Shown here: positions 60,866-64,000 of the stretch, in pieces
How positions within the stretch are numbered: the stretch's first letter is position 1
How the letters are laid out: each line of letters begins with the position of its first letter
NCBI GenBank assembly: GCA_025963645.1
Contig: JAOQAI010000015.1
Location: 1 to 64,000, forward strand
Reading direction: 5' to 3'
From: Flaviaestuariibacter sp.
Lineage (GTDB): Bacteria; Bacteroidota; Bacteroidia; Chitinophagales; Chitinophagaceae
DNA length: 64,000 nucleotides
Notes under the pieces: generated by a model
What the model was told of the DNA's origin: nothing
The model's input: only the letters and a program-made list of their open reading frames with translations
The model's database searches: none
Position numbers and translations under genes: made by a program

Positions 60866-63253
60866 ATGATACGCAACTATTTTAAAACCGCATTGCGGCA
60901 TCTCCAAAAGAATAAATTGTATGCCTTTGTAAATGTTGCCGGCTTGGCCGTTGGCATTGCCAGCTGCGTGTTGATTGGCATCTACATCTGGCACGAGTTA
61001 AGCTACGACCGTTTTCATAAGAACAGCGATCGCATTGCACGGGTGACGTGGGAATACAATTTTGGTGACGCGGAAACAAAAACGGCGAGTACGGGTACGA
61101 AAGTGGGGCCGCAACTCACAAGGACTTTTCCGGAGGTTGAAGGCTATGTTCGGTTGTTGAAATATCCGCGCTTTGTACAGTACGGCGAGAAGGCTTTTGA
61201 CGAGAAGGCATTTTTGTATGCAGATTCGGCTTTCTTTTCGGTATTCTCTTTTGCATTGATTTCCGGTAATGCTGCAACCGTTTTGGATGGTCCCGAAAAG
61301 TTGGTTGTTACGGAATCGACAGCAAAGAAATATTTCGGTAACGAAAGTCCCATCGGCAAAACAGTTAAAGTCGGCGGCACAAAAAGCTTCCTGGTTACCG
61401 GTATTTGCAAGGATGCGCCGGGCAATTCGCAGATTCAATTTGATTTTGTAGGCTCCTTTACAACGCTCAACGCATCTAAAGAAGAAAAGTATACCGAAGC
61501 TAATTATGCTACCTACCTATTGTTGAACAAGGCAACTTCCATTAAGGAACTGCAATCTAAAGTAACGGCATTCGCGACAAAGGTGGGTAAAGAGGAAATG
61601 AAGATGCAGGGTAACAGCTATATGACGTTTCACCTCGAGCCCCTGACCTCGGTGCACCTGCATTCCGCCCTGGATGGATTTGAACCGAACAGTAATATTG
61701 TTTATATCTATGTGCTTGGTGCCGTTGCTTTTCTTATTCTCTTAATTGCCGGCGTTAACTACACCAACCTAAGCACCGCCCAGTCTGTAGGGCGCAGTAC
61801 CGAAGTAGGGATTCGCAAAGTATTGGGCGCTGCCAGAAAGCAGGTGTTCAACCAGTTTATCTGCGAATCTTTCGTTATTGCCGGGTTGGCGGTAGTGATC
61901 GCGTTGGGGCTTTCCTTCTTCTTGTTGCCCTATTTCAATGAGCTTGCCGGAAAAAGCCTGGAACGGAACATTTTGGTAGCGCCTGCAACACTCCTGGGCT
62001 TAGCCATACTTTCCATTGTGATTGCTTTTACGGCAGGAGCTTATCCATCTTTCGTGCTCTCCAATGGAAAAATCATAAAGATCCTGAAGGCAGGCCTTAA
62101 GCTAAAAGGCTCCAGTGGGCTACGCAAAACACTTATCATCTTTCAGTTTGTGATCTCGGTGTTTCTTATTGCGGCAACTACGATTATCCTGCAACAGCTT
62201 TCGTACATCCAAAACAAGGATTTAGGATATAACAAGGATCAGGTGATCGTATTACCGATGGACAACCGGGTTTTCGAACATTATGATGATGTAAAGGCGG
62301 CACTTGCCGGTCATGCCAATATTGTTTCCGTTAGCGGTGCCTATGAGGACCCTACGCATGTCGGCTGGAGCGATGGCGTGAACGAGGGGGCCTATGACGA
62401 AACGAAGCGTGTATCGGTTCATGCGATGCCGGTAGATGAAGATTTTATAAAAACGCTCGGGCTAACGATTGTTGCCGGTTCCGGCTTTTCAAAAGCGGAT
62501 GTTGCGGCATTCGATACGTCGAACGGCGGCCAAAATCTGCATCATGCCTATATTTTAAATGAATCTGCCGCGAAAGCATTAGGCTGGACACCGGAACAAG
62601 CCATTGGTAAAACGGTCACTAAGGGAACCTCCGGTCCCGTAAAAGCGGTAGTCAAAGATTTTCATTTCCGCTCGTTTCACGAAGCCATCAGTCCACTGCT
62701 TATATTCCTGGATAAAAGAAATATCCAAACCATTTTCGTAAAAGCCTCCGGAAATATCCCGTCTGTACTGAACCACCTGCAAACCGTGTGGAAGCAACGG
62801 GCCGAACGCCCATTCGAGTATCATTTTCTTGATGACGACTTTGATGCCCTTTACCGAACCGAACAACGGACTGCCGGAGTGTTTACGACATTTGCTACGC
62901 TGGCTATTTTGCTCGCCTGCCTCGGCTTGTTTGCCTTAACGGCCTATGCCATGGTACAGCGGACAAAGGAAATGGGTATTCGTAAAATACTCGGTGCTAC
63001 CGGTTCCAACATTTTCACGCTGGTATCGAAAGACTTTATGGTCTTGATTTTTATCGCAATGGTTATAGCCATTCCGATAGCGTGGTTTGCCATGAGTAAA
63101 TGGCTGGAGAACTTTGTGTACAGGACGGAAGTGAAATGGTGGGTATTCGGATTGGCAGGTGCCGCAACGCTTGTTATTGCTTTAGTTACTATAGGCCTGC
63201 AAGTGGGTAGAACAGCATGGGCCAACCCAGTAAAGAACCTGCGTACAGAGTGA
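60866..63253 (+). CDS. FtsX/MacB-like ABC permease 4
   Basis: 795 residues, 10 bp after permease 3. First helix segment FKTALRHLQKNKLYAFVNVA, coupling segments RSTEVGIRKVLGAA and RTKEMGIRKILGAT, end NPVKNLRTE. It is the last of the contiguous permeases and is followed after 35 bp by the second ATPase gene. Confidence 0.88.
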   Translation: MIRNYFKTALRHLQKNKLYAFVNVAGLAVGIASCVLIGIYIWHELSYDRFHKNSDRIARVTWEYNFGDAETKTASTGTKVGPQLTRTFPEVEGYVRLLKYPRFVQYGEKAFDEKAFLYADSAFFSVFSFALISGNAATVLDGPEKLVVTESTAKKYFGNESPIGKTVKVGGTKSFLVTGICKDAPGNSQIQFDFVGSFTTLNASKEEKYTEANYATYLLLNKATSIKELQSKVTAFATKVGKEEMKMQGNSYMTFHLEPLTSVHLHSALDGFEPNSNIVYIYVLGAVAFLILLIAGVNYTNLSTAQSVGRSTEVGIRKVLGAARKQVFNQFICESFVIAGLAVVIALGLSFFLLPYFNELAGKSLERNILVAPATLLGLAILSIVIAFTAGAYPSFVLSNGKIIKILKAGLKLKGSSGLRKTLIIFQFVISVFLIAATTIILQQLSYIQNKDLGYNKDQVIVLPMDNRVFEHYDDVKAALAGHANIVSVSGAYEDPTHVGWSDGVNEGAYDETKRVSVHAMPVDEDFIKTLGLTIVAGSGFSKADVAAFDTSNGGQNLHHAYILNESAAKALGWTPEQAIGKTVTKGTSGPVKAVVKDFHFRSFHEAISPLLIFLDKRNIQTIFVKASGNIPSVLNHLQTVWKQRAERPFEYHFLDDDFDALYRTEQRTAGVFTTFATLAILLACLGLFALTAYAMVQRTKEMGIRKILGATGSNIFTLVSKDFMVLIFIAMVIAIPIAWFAMSKWLENFVYRTEVKWWVFGLAGAATLVIALVTIGLQVGRTAWANPVKNLRTE

Positions 63254-63288
63254 TTTCTCAAATGGTTAAGCATTAATGATAACTTATT

Positions 63289-63966
63289 ATGATTGAATTA
63301 AAACATGTTTCAAAGTGGTTTTCCATCGGGGGAAGGCCCTCTTTTATTCTGAAGGACATCAACCTGACAATTAACGAAGGCGAGTTTGTCTCTATTATGG
63401 GTCCATCCGGTTCCGGAAAATCAACCCTGCTGAATATTATTGGAATGTTGGACCAGCTAAATGAAGGAAGCTTTTTTTTCGGTGGACTACCGGTGTTTGA
63501 ACTGAAAGAAAAGCAGCGCTCCGAACTCTATAAAAAGAACATCGGCTTTATTTTCCAGGCCTATCACCTGATAGATGAACTGACCGTTTATGAGAATATC
63601 GAAACGCCGCTGCTTTACCAGGATGTAAAATCCGGTGACCGGAAAGCAATGGTGTCGGACATGCTTGACAAATTCAACATCGTCGGTAAAAAGGACCTCT
63701 TTCCCAATCAACTTTCCGGTGGTCAGCAGCAGCTGGTTGGTATTGTGCGGGCATTGATTGCGAAGCCAAAAGTCCTGCTCGCAGATGAACCCACTGGTAA
63801 CCTCAACTCGAAGCAAGGCGAGGAGATCATGGAGCTTTTTCAAAAAATAAATAGGGAAGAAGGGGTCACGATTATCCAAGTGACACACTCGGAGAAGAAC
63901 GCTGAATACAGCAGCCGTATCATTAACCTGTTAGATGGAAGGGTGGCCTCGATCGCCCGTCTATAA
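63289..63966 (+). CDS. MacB/LolD-type ABC ATPase 2
   Basis: 225 residues, equal in length to the first ATPase and related to it. Walker A GPSGSGKST (38-46), signature LSGGQQQLVGIVRAL, Walker B VLLADEPTGNLN and switch QVTHSEKN. The signature is followed by Leu where Arg is normal (QQQRV becomes QQQLV), and the residue after the Walker B stretch is Asn in place of Asp. Catalysis motifs are otherwise intact. It probably drives permeases 3/4 or the next gene. Confidence 0.88.
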   Translation: MIELKHVSKWFSIGGRPSFILKDINLTINEGEFVSIMGPSGSGKSTLLNIIGMLDQLNEGSFFFGGLPVFELKEKQRSELYKKNIGFIFQAYHLIDELTVYENIETPLLYQDVKSGDRKAMVSDMLDKFNIVGKKDLFPNQLSGGQQQLVGIVRALIAKPKVLLADEPTGNLNSKQGEEIMELFQKINREEGVTIIQVTHSEKNAEYSSRIINLLDGRVASIARL

Positions 63967-63979
63967 AATCTCATTAATC

Positions 63980-64000
63980 ATGTTTCGTCTTTTTAGTTTT
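63980..64000 (+). CDS. Start of a further gene (partial)
   Basis: ATG at 63980, 13 bp after the ATPase stop, opens MFRLFSF before the window ends. The position in the locus suggests another transporter component. Seven residues cannot identify it. Confidence 0.4.

Overview
The window looks like a chromosome segment from a member of the Bacteroidota, most likely family Chitinophagaceae. The signs are C-terminal type IX secretion (T9SS) sorting domains, promoter elements of the TTTG / TAnnTTTG type, a DUF4293 protein, a DUF4260 protein, tandem 800-residue FtsX/MacB-like permeases with an NtrC-type regulator, and a Bacteroidota-type tyrosine integrase. The genus cannot be fixed from this sequence alone.

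Layout. 1-25 kb is mostly core genome: the tail of one T9SS cargo protein, a 1,917-residue T9SS surface protein, an AsmA-like protein, a sugar-phosphate nucleotidyltransferase, glyA, a DUF4293 protein, a nitronate monooxygenase-like enzyme, a 2H phosphoesterase, a Nat-type ABC exporter, a zinc-dependent phospholipase C/S1-P1-like protein, an FAD oxidoreductase, a 5'-nucleotidase split into two genes in reversed domain order, and dnaA with a consensus DnaA box upstream. Genes for tRNA-Ser(GCT) and tRNA-Pro(TGG) follow.

25.4-41 kb is accessory. A tyrosine recombinase lies next to the tRNA-Pro gene. After it come AT-rich spacers with dispersed repeats, a tightly packed seven-gene minus-strand operon of mostly exported proteins of unknown function (28.2-33.8 kb), gene remnants (a doubly frameshifted exported protein, an S41 peptidase C-terminus, perhaps a VOC-protein tail), and a block with an HSL-type esterase, small membrane and secreted proteins and two divergent Crp/Fnr regulators. 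The seven-gene operon is the best candidate for an undescribed system.

41-47.5 kb holds a LytS/LytTR two-component pair divergent from an ABC ATPase and a 1,206-residue ABC permease fused to an M1 aminopeptidase-like domain. A perfect 9-bp inverted repeat lies in the shared intergenic region.

47.9-64 kb holds an NtrY/NtrC-like pair divergent from a long efflux locus: HlyD/MacA-like adaptor, LolD/MacB-type ATPase, four tandem FtsX/MacB-like permeases with a small secreted protein between the second and third, a second ATPase, and the first codons of a further gene cut by the window end. Two CCGGACAGT repeats spaced 21 bp apart lie between regulator and efflux genes and are plausible activator-binding sites.

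All calls were made by reading the sequence and recognising motifs. No database search was run, and product names beyond well-known families are tentative.
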